From Mayamaea pseudoterrestris (lineage: Eukaryota > Bacillariophyta > Bacillariophyceae > Sellaphorales > Sellaphoraceae): a stretch of DNA of 64,000 nt. Positions 50,216-62,000 of this stretch are shown here, piece after piece (position 1 is the stretch's first letter; every line of letters begins with the position of its first letter). The translations under genes and the position numbers were made by a program. The notes beneath the pieces are model-generated. The model saw nothing but the letters and a program-made list of their open reading frames with translations, had not been told where the DNA came from and ran no database searches. The DNA lies in contig BROI01000009.1 in assembly GCA_027923505.1 (NCBI GenBank), forward strand, positions 682,001 to 746,000. Reading direction: 5' to 3'.

Positions 50216-51586
50216 ATGTCAACCGACAATGACGAATCCACGTTATACACAGATCTAAAAGGTTTTCTTGCATCGGACCGTTTGGATCTAAGGAGAGCAG
50301 CGACAGATGCAGTCTTGCAAATTGCCGATGAAAATGGTCGCCATCAAATTGTTGCCCATGGACTCGTTCCATTGTTGAGCTGCAACCTTTCCAGCACAGA
50401 CTATAATGTTTCCATAAACTCGCTGAAAGTGCTACTGCAACTAACGTCTGCGGAACATACTCCATTGGCCAAGGCGACGGCATTGCAGTGTGTTGAGGAA
50501 TTGCTGCAAGCTGGAGGCGGATTAGATCGACTCATGGAAATTCTATTAACGACGGCGTCGACGCAAAACGACGATTGGAGAAACAGAGTCAACCTTGCCA
50601 TGTCACTACTTGCCAATGTTACGCGATCGGAGGAAGGAGCCATTGCCTTGTGTGGTCGTCAGCTGCCCGAGGAAGCTGTCGTGGCGAGCGCAAAGTCATC
50701 AAACGACGACGATACGCCTTTTCACATTCCTCCCAGACCAACGCTGGAACTTCTCTTGGCTCGATTCTTGAATCCTCAATATATTCAACAAGAGATTGAC
50801 TATGATCAGCTGCTTATACAATCGGAAGATCCATTAGTGCTGGATACTCACAGTGGCGACCCCTTTCAACACTTTGCCGCCGTACTCATGAACGCCACAC
50901 AAGTCGAACAGGGTAGGCGCTTCCTTCTACAGCTTCACTACGCACCAGACAGTCGCAAAGCTGACGGTCCACCTCCAACGTCAAACTTTCAGCGCCTGCT
51001 GCCGCAACTACGACACGCTAATCCTATTCGACGCCGCGGAGTGGCAGGCTTGATTCGCAACTGCTGCAGCGACAAGGATAGTGCCTTTTGGTTCACGACG
51101 CAGGTGCGTCTCGTGGATGAGCACTTGCTCTACCCATTGGCTGGACCAGAAGACTTGGACGAGGACGAGAAGCAAAACTTGAATCCCGACTTGTGGCTGA
51201 CTGGTCCGAGCAAGCAACGCGAAACAGATTACTTGACGCGACTCTTTCTAGTGCAGGCGCTGCTCATGCTTTGCAAGGCGGGTCGGCAAGCACGAAAGGA
51301 AATGAATCGCGTCAAAACTAGCGTCATTCTAAAGTGGGCTGGCATGGTGGAGGAGCATGAAGATGTTTCGGAAGTCATTGAGCAATGCATGGAGTACTTG
51401 GCGCGTGATCAAGCGTTTGAGAATGGTGATGGTGAGGACATTGTCAATCGAATAGAGATTTTGGAAGACGATGGTGATGACGATATTAATAGGGACAACG
51501 AGAGTGGTGCTGCTGCAGCCAGGTGTGGTACGTCGGTAGGGGAAGCAATGCCCGTGAGCCAGGAAGATTTCGACAATGTCGATTGA
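50216..51586 (+). CDS. HGH1: HGH1 homologue (eEF2 folding co-chaperone)
   Basis: An intronless 456-residue armadillo-like protein. The first part (about 1-180) holds ARM-type helices (LRRAATDAVLQIADENGRHQ, IVAHGLVPLLSCNL). The DUF383/DUF384 parts follow: NLAMSLLANVTRSEEGAIAL, DPFQHFAAVLMNATQVEQGR, NPIRRRGVAGLIRNCC and LVDEHLLYPLAGPEDLDEDE, then TDYLTRLFLVQALLMLCKAG. The Asp/Glu-rich loop and the LAGPE block are family hallmarks. Yeast HGH1 works with the TRiC chaperonin to fold eEF2. The last 60 residues are acidic and disordered. Confidence 0.92.
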   Translation: MSTDNDESTLYTDLKGFLASDRLDLRRAATDAVLQIADENGRHQIVAHGLVPLLSCNLSSTDYNVSINSLKVLLQLTSAEHTPLAKATALQCVEELLQAGGGLDRLMEILLTTASTQNDDWRNRVNLAMSLLANVTRSEEGAIALCGRQLPEEAVVASAKSSNDDDTPFHIPPRPTLELLLARFLNPQYIQQEIDYDQLLIQSEDPLVLDTHSGDPFQHFAAVLMNATQVEQGRRFLLQLHYAPDSRKADGPPPTSNFQRLLPQLRHANPIRRRGVAGLIRNCCSDKDSAFWFTTQVRLVDEHLLYPLAGPEDLDEDEKQNLNPDLWLTGPSKQRETDYLTRLFLVQALLMLCKAGRQARKEMNRVKTSVILKWAGMVEEHEDVSEVIEQCMEYLARDQAFENGDGEDIVNRIEILEDDGDDDINRDNESGAAAARCGTSVGEAMPVSQEDFDNVD

Positions 51587-51809
51587 GCCATTTTGCGAAT
51601 CAAGGCCATCTCGCTATTTGTATAAACCAAGATAAACAGATTCTCTACTTCTCACTTTCGCCACTTGCGTACTACGCTTTTTGTGAGTGGTAGAACGACT
51701 CATTGTGCGTTCATCATTTCTCGTCCTTCGCATCCGCCATACACGTCAAGTACGAGCTGACAATACATGTAAAATAGAGCAATCTACTTTTCTACTTCAT
51801 CATTATACA

Positions 51810-52061
51810 TTACTCGCTAAAGAATGCCTTGCCCATGTTGTTTTGATAAAGCTTAGACTTTTGTTCCTGCTCCTTTGCCTTCTCCGCCTTTTTGGCAGCG
51901 TTTTGTCGCATGAAGAAATCCATTGGGGAGACTCCTGTGAATGCTTTTCCTTCCTGGGTCTTGGTTGGCGTAGGCTTCTTGTAGACGCTTTCGGGCGCCT
52001 TGAAGTCCTTGAATTTGGCGTCTTGCTGGTCGCGCTCGGATTGCGTTTGTTCGGCTGACAT
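51810..52061 (-). CDS. Small charged protein, unknown
   Basis: From Met 52061 (MSAEQTQSERDQQDAKFKDF) the frame codes 83 residues. It has KAPESVYKKPTPTKTQEGKA, then FTGVSPMDFFMRQNAAKKAE and a lysine-rich helical tail ending KLYQNNMGKAFFSE. The frame is open upstream to 52226, but that part is unlike the rest. No domain is recognised and it is probably mostly disordered. It shares its upstream region with the aminopeptidase gene on the other strand. Confidence 0.5.
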   Translation of the reverse strand: MSAEQTQSERDQQDAKFKDFKAPESVYKKPTPTKTQEGKAFTGVSPMDFFMRQNAAKKAEKAKEQEQKSKLYQNNMGKAFFSE

Positions 52062-52281
52062 GACGATTGATGACTTCGAATAATAAATCCGTCTTAACGA
52101 TCGATTGATGTGATGCAGCCACGAGAATGTAGAGTATGTTTGTATAGGCTGCTTTGTTGCAGAGATCAATTGCAATCCAAGGTAATTGAGAGAAGGTTGT
52201 CGGAAGGTCATGGCGAAGTCGGTCATTCATGTTGTGACCGCAAAGGTGCGTGACGCGATCGGACATATCTTTTAGAATTCA

Positions 52282-54147
52282 GTGCCGCATGGCACAAGAT
52301 CTTCGACGAACGCACTCACCATGGCGAAACCACTCCAACCACACACAATGCCTGTCTCCTACGGCTCTGGCAAGCGACTTTTGGTTGGTTATTCACGTCT
52401 TTGTCACTTACTCTTATTCAGTCGACCCCTAACGATACAAGCGGCAGCTTTTGGAATTCACAGTAGCGGCAGCAGCTCAATTACAACCACATCCAAACAC
52501 ATTGCTTTTGCAAGCCACGCAACAGTTCACAGCGGCATTACTGCAAGTACAGCACTCTTTAGCACCATGACTTCGGATCGTCATCCAGTCACCGCATCTC
52601 CCATCTTGACGTTTGGATCAAATGTCGAGAAACTTGGAGACGAGGAGTACGCAGCAACAGTTCTCATGGGAAAGAAGGACATGCTCGACAAGCATGCCGC
52701 TGCCTTGCTACGTGAAACACTCGGTCTCGCAATGGACGACAATTTACTAGAGCGCATGCTCAATGACATTGACGCCAAGTCGGGAGGTTCTTCCAGTACC
52801 CTTCTTGCTGCGAGTGCAGGAGGTCCGACGATGATGCATCGATTGACGATTTGTGGACTTCCTCATCACGATTCACGCAACCTCAGTCCAAGTTCGTTTC
52901 ATGCCATTCCAGCACTCGTCAAGAGCCAGGTCATGACGCTGAGTAAGCAATCCAACTGCACCCGCTAGCTTATTTTCACGAACGATGTAAGCGACAGCAT
53001 TGGCCCATATGCTGCGGCGGTCAGCAAGGCGGTTCCTCTCTTTTCGCTCAAAACTACGTCGTCGCCACCGAGCAATCTACGCAACATTGGCGTCTCATTC
53101 GTTGACGCGCAAGGCTCACTGGTGACTGATGAAACGCAACTACAAGCGGCGCAAGTTGTTTCGGAAAGTGTTCAGCTTGCCGCCCGCTTGGTGGATATGC
53201 ACCCCGAGCAATTAACCACGACGCAGTTTGTCAAGGAGGTGCAAACTCTTCTCGACGACAAGCTTGAACATGTGAAAATGACGGAAATCACGGGCGACGA
53301 CTTGATTCAATATGGAGGCTTGCACGCTGTTGGTCGCGCCGCGGAACATCCGCCTCGGCTTGTCATACTCGAATACGACGGTCGCTCCAAAAGTAACGAC
53401 AAGGGCCAAAGCAGCGAACATTCGACAGTGGCATTGGTTGGCAAGGGCATTGTATACGATACTGGTGGCTTGGCGCTCAAGAGTAAGGACGGAATGAGCG
53501 GAATGAAGGGTGACATGGGTGGTGCTGCTGCCTTGCTGGGTGGATTTTACGCTGCATGTCGTTTGAAGGTTCAGAGAAAGATTGTTCTAATCCTTTGCTT
53601 GGCGGAAAATGCCATTGGACCGACGGCTTTCCGCAATGATGACATTTTAATCATGTACTCGGGCAAGTCTGTCGAAGTTAATAATCCAGATGCGGAGGGT
53701 CGTTTGGTATTGGCAGATGGGGTGGCGCATGCGACCAAACACATTGAGGATCTGGGCTTGGTGGTCGACATGGCAACTCTTACTGGCGCGCAGCTTGTTG
53801 CGACGGGCAAGACACATGCCGGTATTCTCACAAACTCCAAAGAAGTGGAAGAGCAGGCTGTCCTGGCTGGTTTGAAATCGGGAGACTATGTATTTCCCAT
53901 GGTTTACTGCCCGGAGCTTTTGATGGACGAGTTCAAGTCCGAAGTAGCAGACATGAAGAACAGCGTCAAGGATAGGGGTAATGCGCAATCCTCCTGTGCG
54001 GGACATTTTGTTGAGAGTCACTTGAATAAAGGATATACTGGCGATTGGTTGCACGTTGACATTGCTGGGCCTGCTTGGCGCGATGGCCGAGGCACGGCAT
54101 TCGGTACAGGCTTCGTGCTCAGCATCTTGGGAGTTGACGGTTGGTAA
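52282..54147 (+). CDS. M17 leucyl aminopeptidase, with an internal in-frame TAG
   Basis: The same reading frame runs from 52282 to the stop at 54147 with one TAG at 52966-52968. Upstream is a Ser/His-rich leader and an N-terminal domain (SPILTFGSNVEKLGDEEYAA). Downstream is a complete M17 catalytic domain: GKGIVYDTGGLALKSKDGMS, MKGDMGGAAA, NPDAEGRLVLADGVAHATKH with the metal ligands, and MATLTGAQLVATGKTHAGIL. M17 enzymes remove N-terminal residues using two metal ions. The TAG could lie in a 39-base intron (52930-52968, CAG/GTCATG donor and GCTAG acceptor, phase 0), which is shorter than any other intron in the window. Otherwise it is a true nonsense codon. The region between the two parts reads as coding. 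Confidence 0.8.
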
Positions 54148-54194
54148 AATATAAGCGCGCCATAGTTTTATAGTGTTAACTTATTTAAAAAACG

Positions 54195-57100
54195 TTATGT
54201 TGTTTTGCTTTTCAACTGCTCCACCATCTCGGCAACAATCTCTTCGCCCTTCAGCTCAAATTCCCGACGATTCTGTAAAGCGTAGTTGAGGTACTCATCA
54301 CTAAATACGCCAAACACACCACAGTCTTTCAGTTTCTTTGCAAGGGGAATGATATAGAAGTCAAAGAAACCCATTTCGCCCCGAAACCATCCGGGTGCGG
54401 GATCCGACTGAGAGCGCCCCTCTTTCCAAGCTCGCCAGCATTCCTCAAACAGTCTCGCATTCCATTTGCGGTAAATATGCCAATGCTGCATCGTATGAGC
54501 CACATCTGAGGTCTGAATCAAATGCTCGATGACAATGGTGGCCTTGCGGGCTGTCAGTTCCTCGCAGGTGGCGCTCGATTTTTCTTGGGCAAATGCCTTT
54601 TTCCATCGCTCCTTGCGTTTTGCCGCCAACTCCTTGTCCATTATGTCCGTTGATAATACCGATTGAACTAACATCTGTCGGAAACGCTTGAACTCATCCT
54701 CTGTTTGATAGATGGTCCGACGGAGGTCCTCAAAGCAATCTTGCATGAGAAGATCCCAGGCAATCTCGAAGGAATTCTGTTCGGCAATGCTTTTCTGCTT
54801 GTACACGACGGCAATACTAGCATCTTCGTTCACTAGCTGCGAATTTGGAACTCCTGTATGGTCAACGTCATGAATGAGTGCGGCCAAAATCACTGCAAAT
54901 TGGGTCAGCGGACTAGAGTTTATACCAAAGGTGTGGTCATGCAAAACTTTGTGAGCGGCATCTTGGCTCTCAGGCTCTATATCAGGGGCAACAATGCGGG
55001 ACAAAAGCTTCACAACACTCATGGTGACATGTGAAGCGTGCTCAAAGTTATGAAAGGGGTTGTCGCGATACAGAGCGGCAATTGTTAAAGTATACTCCTG
55101 CAGTTGCAAGGAAATTTTGCTCCCGAGATCTACGTCAGCGGCGCATTTTTGTCGCTTGGCCACATCAGCGTCGAAGGCTGGAATATCCACTATGTCTTTG
55201 ATTTCATCTATTGGAATGCTATCACTGTCAATGTTGGCTAGCTCCAGCGCTCGCATCGTTGACGCGCTATCAGGTCGGACACCTCGGGCTTCGCGACGGA
55301 CAACTTGTTCACGCAAGACTCTTGACAAAATTTCCACGTTCCATGATACCAGACGCATGTTCTTTTCAGATAGCGGTTGGGCCTTCTCCTCAATGCTGTG
55401 TTTCAAGTCGCCTTTGAGCTGAGCAAGATCAACGACAGCTTGAGGAGCAAGGTCGACGACAGCCTGAGGCTCGTCCTCGTCCTCTTCATAGTCTGCGTTC
55501 GATGCCGACGGGTCACTGCCTCCCCCACCAGATGACATGGAGTGCGCTTTCTCACCCTTGATCTCAAGCCAAAATGTTTGCACTTCGCCCTTTCCAGTTG
55601 CAGTAATCTTATTTTCACGGGGACGCGTCCAATGACCCTTACCCGCATGCTGGAGCAACTCCGCCGTCTCAGGAGACAGATGGATCATATTTTTGGCACC
55701 GGTATTTTCAATTCTAGCGGTAATGTTGACTGCATCACCAAAGAGCTGTCGGAAAAGCGAGCGATAAGGTGAGCATATTCTCGTCTACTTTTATCCCGAA
55801 TTACAAGTTTTCCGCTTACCTGGAATCGAGCACGTTCGCCACGCAAAACTCCAGCCGTCACGGGCCCCGAGTGCAGCCCAACCCTGAGACCGAGATCGTT
55901 CGTATCCGGACCTAAAGAAACCTCCAAGGACTTGGTCACTTGACCTAGTTTGTACAAGCAATCGCGAGCAAAACGACTCTATGAAGGGAGTTAGGTAATG
56001 ACTGGATGAGCGGCAATTGTACCAATCGAACACCGAATGGGTACACTGCAACGGATGTACTTACCATGACGATAGCGTGATCATGCCGCGGCTCAGGGAG
56101 ACCGCACACAGCAACTGGAAAAAGAGGACTTAAGTTAGAGCGTACCCCGACTATTGGGCAATGGACATGCACATGAACTACATGGAACGCACCATAGCAG
56201 TCTCCAATCGTCTCGACCTTGAAAACACGACGGCGCATGGCAACCTGATCAAATTCATAGTATATGGTCTCCAATAAGTTAAATACCTGAGCAGGTTCCC
56301 TCATACTACTCCATGCAGTAAAGCCAACCAAGTCTGCATACATGATTGTCACTTGAGGGAACAAATCGGCAATCGGCTTCGTTTTAAAAATTGAATTTCC
56401 AGTGCTATTCTTGGCTTCGTCGTCGACGTGAAGGAACTGCTTGATCTGCGTTTTTGGGGCAAAAGCAAAGGAGCGCTTTGCTTGCTCATCCCGTTGGTAG
56501 TCGGCGTCTGCATTGTGCAAGATGCGATCATGCATTTCTTTTGGAAAGAGGCTCGTAACAATAGCTTTTGTTCGCTCGGCCGTGAATTGCAGCTTGGCTT
56601 GGCGACGGTAGATCATCAGGTCGTACGCCATGAAAAACATGAGCGTTAAAAAGAAAACCATTACCACAAGGACACAGTAAATAGTCGGCTTATTGGTGTA
56701 AAACGTTTCTTCGAACATGACAGTAGGGTACACTGTCATTTTGTAGTCGCAGTGCCCTTTCTGGGAGGTTCTGTTGACGCCATCGTATTGCGCCTGCTGA
56801 GCAAACTGATAGACAAACTTTGAGCCTTCGTATCGCTTGTCATGGTAGGAACCTGCGCCTAGATAGGTGGCCGTTGGGCCGTTAAGAAGAAACGAGAAGC
56901 TATCTCCACACGTTCCTCGAATGTCGACTAAAATGCCTTCCACCTCCGGCGGCAGAATGTTAAGGAAGAACTCACGCCATTGCACATTAGCAAACAAGAA
57001 AGCCACTGTCTCTGAGCCCGGGTAAAAGTCGTCGTAGATTGGATTAATGACTGATCGTTCATAAATTGAGTGTGTTAGTTGAGTCAAGGTGAAGGAAATG

Positions 57101-58247
57101 GGCCTTCGCTGAGTTCGAGCACTTACGGAAAGAGGACGGACTGTTATCCGCTGCCTCAACGTGGTCAGTAAAATGTGTTAGCATACGCAGGTCGGCCACA
57201 CCCGATAGCATCATATGATTAACCTCCAACGCATTGTCAATGGCTGACTTGAACTCGGGATGAGTGTAGACGTCAAAATTCACAATGGTGGCGTTGGTTG
57301 GAACGGGCCCAGTCTCCCAAATTGGTACGTGAAAGGGCTCATCAATGATTGGTGACGACGGACCCAAATTCAAGTCGTGCATGCTGCTTTCCCCATTGGC
57401 AGCCTGCTGCCAGGATGGGTCGCTCGCCAAAATCTGATTCATCGTCTCGTACGGATAAATTTGCGGCGTGATGTTACCTGGGTTCTTAGCAAAGGCTGCC
57501 TCGCCTTTGTGAAAACTCCAATCGTTGTAAACCCAAGATTGCTGCTCGTATGCATATTGCTCCCACTCGGCAAGCTTGCTTTGTTTGACGATGGGCGCCA
57601 AAAAGATGAGGCTTGCCCCTGAGAGTTCCCTGGCGTCGCCTGACCGACGATCAAATCTGGCAATAGTTACAGCTGGGAACGCTCCATTCGCTAGAGAATG
57701 CGATGTCAAAGTTACACCAAGAAGATGTACCTGGCCAAATAGATTGGCAGTAGTGGCTTCGACGTTAGCGTACGCTGCTTCGGCGTATTGAGTGAACTGC
57801 GGAATTCAAAGAGGATGAAGAACGTACGCGTGGTGAGTGGTGAGGTGGCGGATAATCGCGAAGGGATCGAAGGCAGCCCAAGCTTGACTTAAAAGAGACA
57901 CTTACCACAACTTGAAACTCGTACTGCTCTTGCTTCTTGGTAAAAATATACGTCAACGTGCCGACCGTGACTGCAGCCGCCAGGAGGGAGAGGTACACCA
58001 ACGCCTTCGATCGTTTGACGTTTCTTGTACGCTGCTTGGACTCGATGCACTCATCCGTCGAAACATCTCCCGTCGCTAAAGCTTTCCCAGCCGAACTGGA
58101 CCGCTCACTGGAACCCGAGTTACTGCCCGAACTGGAATTTTCCTTGCGTGAATCCATGTCGTCATCGTCAGATTCGTTTGTGATGCGCATTTTTTGTTCA
58201 TCCTTTGCTCCTCCGGCGGTCGCCACCGGTAGTTCCTTCGGTGCCAT
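54195..58247 (-). CDS. Receptor-type nucleotide cyclase-phosphodiesterase fusion, copy A
   Basis: Six exons (58247-57906, 57796-57127, 57050-56193, 56114-56065, 55978-55820, 55745-54195) keep the frame and give 1,209 residues. In order: an acidic Ser-rich cytosolic head, TM1 (about 86-106), an outer CHASE-like sensor (about 115-455), TM2 (about 460-482), a class III cyclase (about 565-720) and a class I PDE (about 860-1165). The cyclase keeps both metal Asp (MYADLVGFTAW and ETIGDCY) and the transition-state Asn/Arg (VNITAR). Substrate positions are Glu (KVETIG) and Gln (ARFQLFG), so it is guanylate-like but not decisive. The PDE has the full HD-x2-H-x4-N signature (HDVDHTGVPN) and HNFEHASHV. 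It could make and destroy a cyclic nucleotide in one chain. The linker holds a tandem QAVVDLAP repeat. Confidence 0.9.
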
Positions 58248-59057
58248 TTCAAACTTGTTGCTAGCTTGTTGCCTCTACTTTTTAAAGGCAAAGCACTTGG
58301 CACTTGGCGGATGTTAACAGCAGTCTGATCTCTACAAATGTGTTGCTGAAAGGATCGAGTTGTTCGATTGACGTTCGAGCAAACGAACTACGAAGGATAC
58401 GCACGACTGCGCATGCATCAGGCAATTCCAGTGACAAGTCATTGGTCACATTGATATTCACAAAGCTAATGGAGGCTATTGAATAGGTCTTGGAATGGGT
58501 CATTGTTGAGTAAAGTGGCTATAGGTCGCGCATCTGACGCATCTGTGAACCGACTTTTCAAAGCGGTGTTCAAGTAAAATGTCAACCAGTAAAGCGATAA
58601 TTGGCCTCGTGACATACGTATGAAGGCCCTACCGAAGAGGCCTCGGTAAATTTAGCTACTGGCATGCTGCATGCCAAAAGTTCATGAAGTACTGTAGCAA
58701 GAAATCCAATGCATGGGTTACTATAGCGCATTAACTTAGGTTAGAGCTCAAGTACAAATTGAAAGATGATAAGGATGCTGTGCGGAGGGGCGACGGTTGT
58801 GACGTGATCTATAACATTGGAATGTCAATGTGCAGCCGCCAGTACAAGTCACTCCACAACATTGGATTAACTTGGGGAGTGTAGTAAGGTTTTATGTCAA
58901 CACAAACATTGCAAAGCAGATAGTAGACGAGGCCCGTAGAGGCGCAGAACCACCGGTCATTTATGAGTCATTGGAGTAGGCTGCACGAACGCCAAGAAGT
59001 ACGGCATGTCGCACCAAGTTACACCCATTAATGTCGTGAAGCATGTCCGGATATATC
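58248..59057. other. Spacer between the tandem cyclase-PDE genes
   Basis: About 810 bases hold the promoter of copy A and the 3' flank of copy B. There is a palindromic TGGCATGCTGCATGCCA near 58657-58673. No leftover of either gene and no RNA gene were recognised. Confidence 0.45.
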
Positions 59058-62000
59058 CTACCACAAATACTTCGCCTTCATCTGCTCCACCATCTCAGAA
59101 ATGATTCCTTGCCCTTTTATCTCCCATTCTCGACGGTTATGCAGCGCGTAATTTAGATATTCATCGCTGGACACACCGAACACACCACAGTCTTTCAATT
59201 TTTTGGCAAGAGGAATGATGTAGAAGTCAAAAAAGCCAATTTCGCCTTGATACCATCCGTGTGTGGGATCCGTCTGCGAGCGCCCATCCTTCCATGCTTT
59301 GAACTGCTCCTCAAACAGTCTCGCATTCCACTTTCGGTAGATGTGCCAATGCTGCATTGTGTGAGCAACGTCGGATGCCTGAATTAAATGCTCAATCACA
59401 ATCGTAGCCTTGCGGTCGTTCCTCTCACTGACGCTCAGACCGTTCTGGCCATCGAACGCAAAATTCCACCTCTCCTTCCGCTTGGCCGAAAGATCCTTGT
59501 CCATAATGTCGGTGCTCAACACCACATTCACCAAGAGTTGTCTAAAACGTTTGAACTCTTCGGTAGTGGTGTATATGACGCGTCGAAGGTCTTTAAAACA
59601 ATCCTGCATGAGAACCTCCCAAGCAATATCCAAGGAATTCTGCTCGGCAATGCTCTTTTGGTTGTAGTAGGATGCAATGCTGGTTTGCTCAACAATAAGC
59701 TGCGAATTCGGAATGCCTGTATGGTCGACATCATGAATTAATGCAGCCATGACAACTCCAAGCTGCGTAAGTGGGTCTGAAGTTATGCCAAAAGTGTGGT
59801 CATGCAAATTTTTGTGAGCAGCATCTTGGCTCTCTGACTCAATCTCAGGAGCAATGATCCGAGATAGAAGCTTGACGACACTCATTGTCACGTGGGATGC
59901 ATGCTCAAAGTTGTGGAAGGGATTGCTCCGATAGAGCGCTGCCATCGTTTGAATAAACTCGGTCAGCTGTTGGTGAACAGTATCGTCCAATTCAATGTCG
60001 GTTGCACTCTTCTGTCGCTTCGCTGCGGCGGCGTCAAATTTTGGCAATTGGAGTGTATCCTGGACTTCATCAATTGCAATCGTGTCGCAGTCAAGTTTCT
60101 CCATCTCCAAGGCTTGCATTCGCTCAACACTCTCTGCCTTTATTCCTAAAGCTTGTCGTCGAGCGACTTGCTCGCGCAGGATGCGATAAAGAATTTCAAT
60201 ATTCCAACTGACAAGGCGCATGTTTCTCTCGGACAGAGGATTTATCTTTTGACCGACGTTTTCCTTCATTGCCTCATTAAGCTTGGTCAAGTTTGGAATG
60301 ACCTGGACGTCCCGCTCATCCTCATCGTCGTCCGCGTTAGAATGAGTGTCATCGCTGCCGCTGGCACCTGATGTCTGAGATTTGGCGTTGCTACCCTTGA
60401 TATCAAGCCAAAAGGTTTGAACTTCGCTTGCACTGTTAATCACTATTTTGTCTTCGCGCAGGCGCGCCCAGTGGCCCTTTCCTGCACCTTGAAGAACCTC
60501 TGCCGTCTCAGGCGAGAGATGAATGCGATTCTTAACGCCGGTCGTTTCAATACGTGCCGTTCCATTTACAGTATCCCCAAAAAGCTGCATCGACAAAAAC
60601 CATAGATTAGCAAAGATTACAATCCCTGTCGTCGGTACTCAAATTAGTTTCGTGTACCTTACCTGAAAGCGAGCACGCTCACCTCGAAGTACTCCGGCTG
60701 TCACTGGACCACTGTGCAATCCAATTCTGAGACCAAGCTCCGCTGTATCAGGTCCTAAAGAAAGCTCTAATGACTTGGTAACTGTATCGATCTTATAAAG
60801 GCAATCGCGAGCGAAGCGGCACTGTAAAGAACACAACCATTGTGAGCGCAAGTCGTCCCTTAAGGAATAACAAGACGACAGTTTACATACCATGACTGTT
60901 GCATGATCCTTTCGGGGTTCCGGAAGGCCACAGACGGCAACGTAACAATCGCCAATTGTTTCAACTTTAAATACGCGGCGACGCTTTGCGATCTGATCAA
61001 ACTCATTGTATAACGTTTCTAATAAAATGAACACTTGCGCGGGCTCTCGCATGCTGCTCCAAGCGGTAAATCCTGTGAAAGAAATGAGACGACGTACGTT
61101 AGTTTCAATAACTGCCACGGGTTGACGCAAGTCGGGGAAACCAACATGATAATTGGACCACGGTCGAAACTTACCAACCAAATCTGCAAACATTACGGTT
61201 ACCGCAGGGAAAAGGTCAGCAATGGGCTTGGTCTTGAAGATGGCGTCACCTGACATATCCTGGCCAGCATCTTCCGCCAAGAATTCTCTCAACTGTGACT
61301 TGGGAGCAAAGCCGAACGTTCTCTTAGCTGCTTCCTCCTTATGAGCCTGGGCTTCAGCTTCGGCCATGATGCGATCATGAACTTCCTTGGGAAACAAACT
61401 GGAAACGATCGCCTTGGTCCGAGCAGCGGTGAAGACAAGCTTGGCTTGGCGGCGGTATACCATGTAATCATAAGCCGCAAATAGCAGTAGAGTAAACACA
61501 AATACCATCACGACGAGTATACAGTAGACCGCCGGCTTGTTAGTGTAATAGCTTTGCGCAAACTCGGCTGTCGGATAGAATGCAATAGTGTAGTCGCACG
61601 CTCCGAGATCGGTCATTTTGTTAGGTCCATCGTACCGAGCGTCTTCGGCAAAGTCGTAATCAAGTTTCATGCCTTCATACTTCTCCTCGTGGTAGTGACC
61701 AGTGCCAAGGTACGTCGTCTCGTTTCCGTTCATGAGGTAGGAAAAGCGATCGCCGCAAGAACCTTCCACTTCAACCAACACTCCATTGACGCCTGGAGGC
61801 AAGATGTTGACGAAAAAAGAATGCCATTCGATTTTGGCGATGATAAAAGCCACCGTTTTTGCGTCCGGGTGAAAATCCTCATAGATTGGATGAAGCACTG
61901 ATACCATGCGAGTAGACAGTGAGTGAGCGGAAGTGGCAGCAGCAAATGAGTCGGAAGCATGCAGGTACCACAATGCATCGACTTACAAAATGATTCTGGC

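Noticed and set aside
52966-52968. Recoding of TAG as a special amino acid
   Set aside because: There is no supporting structure or context in view. A micro-intron or nonsense codon is simpler.
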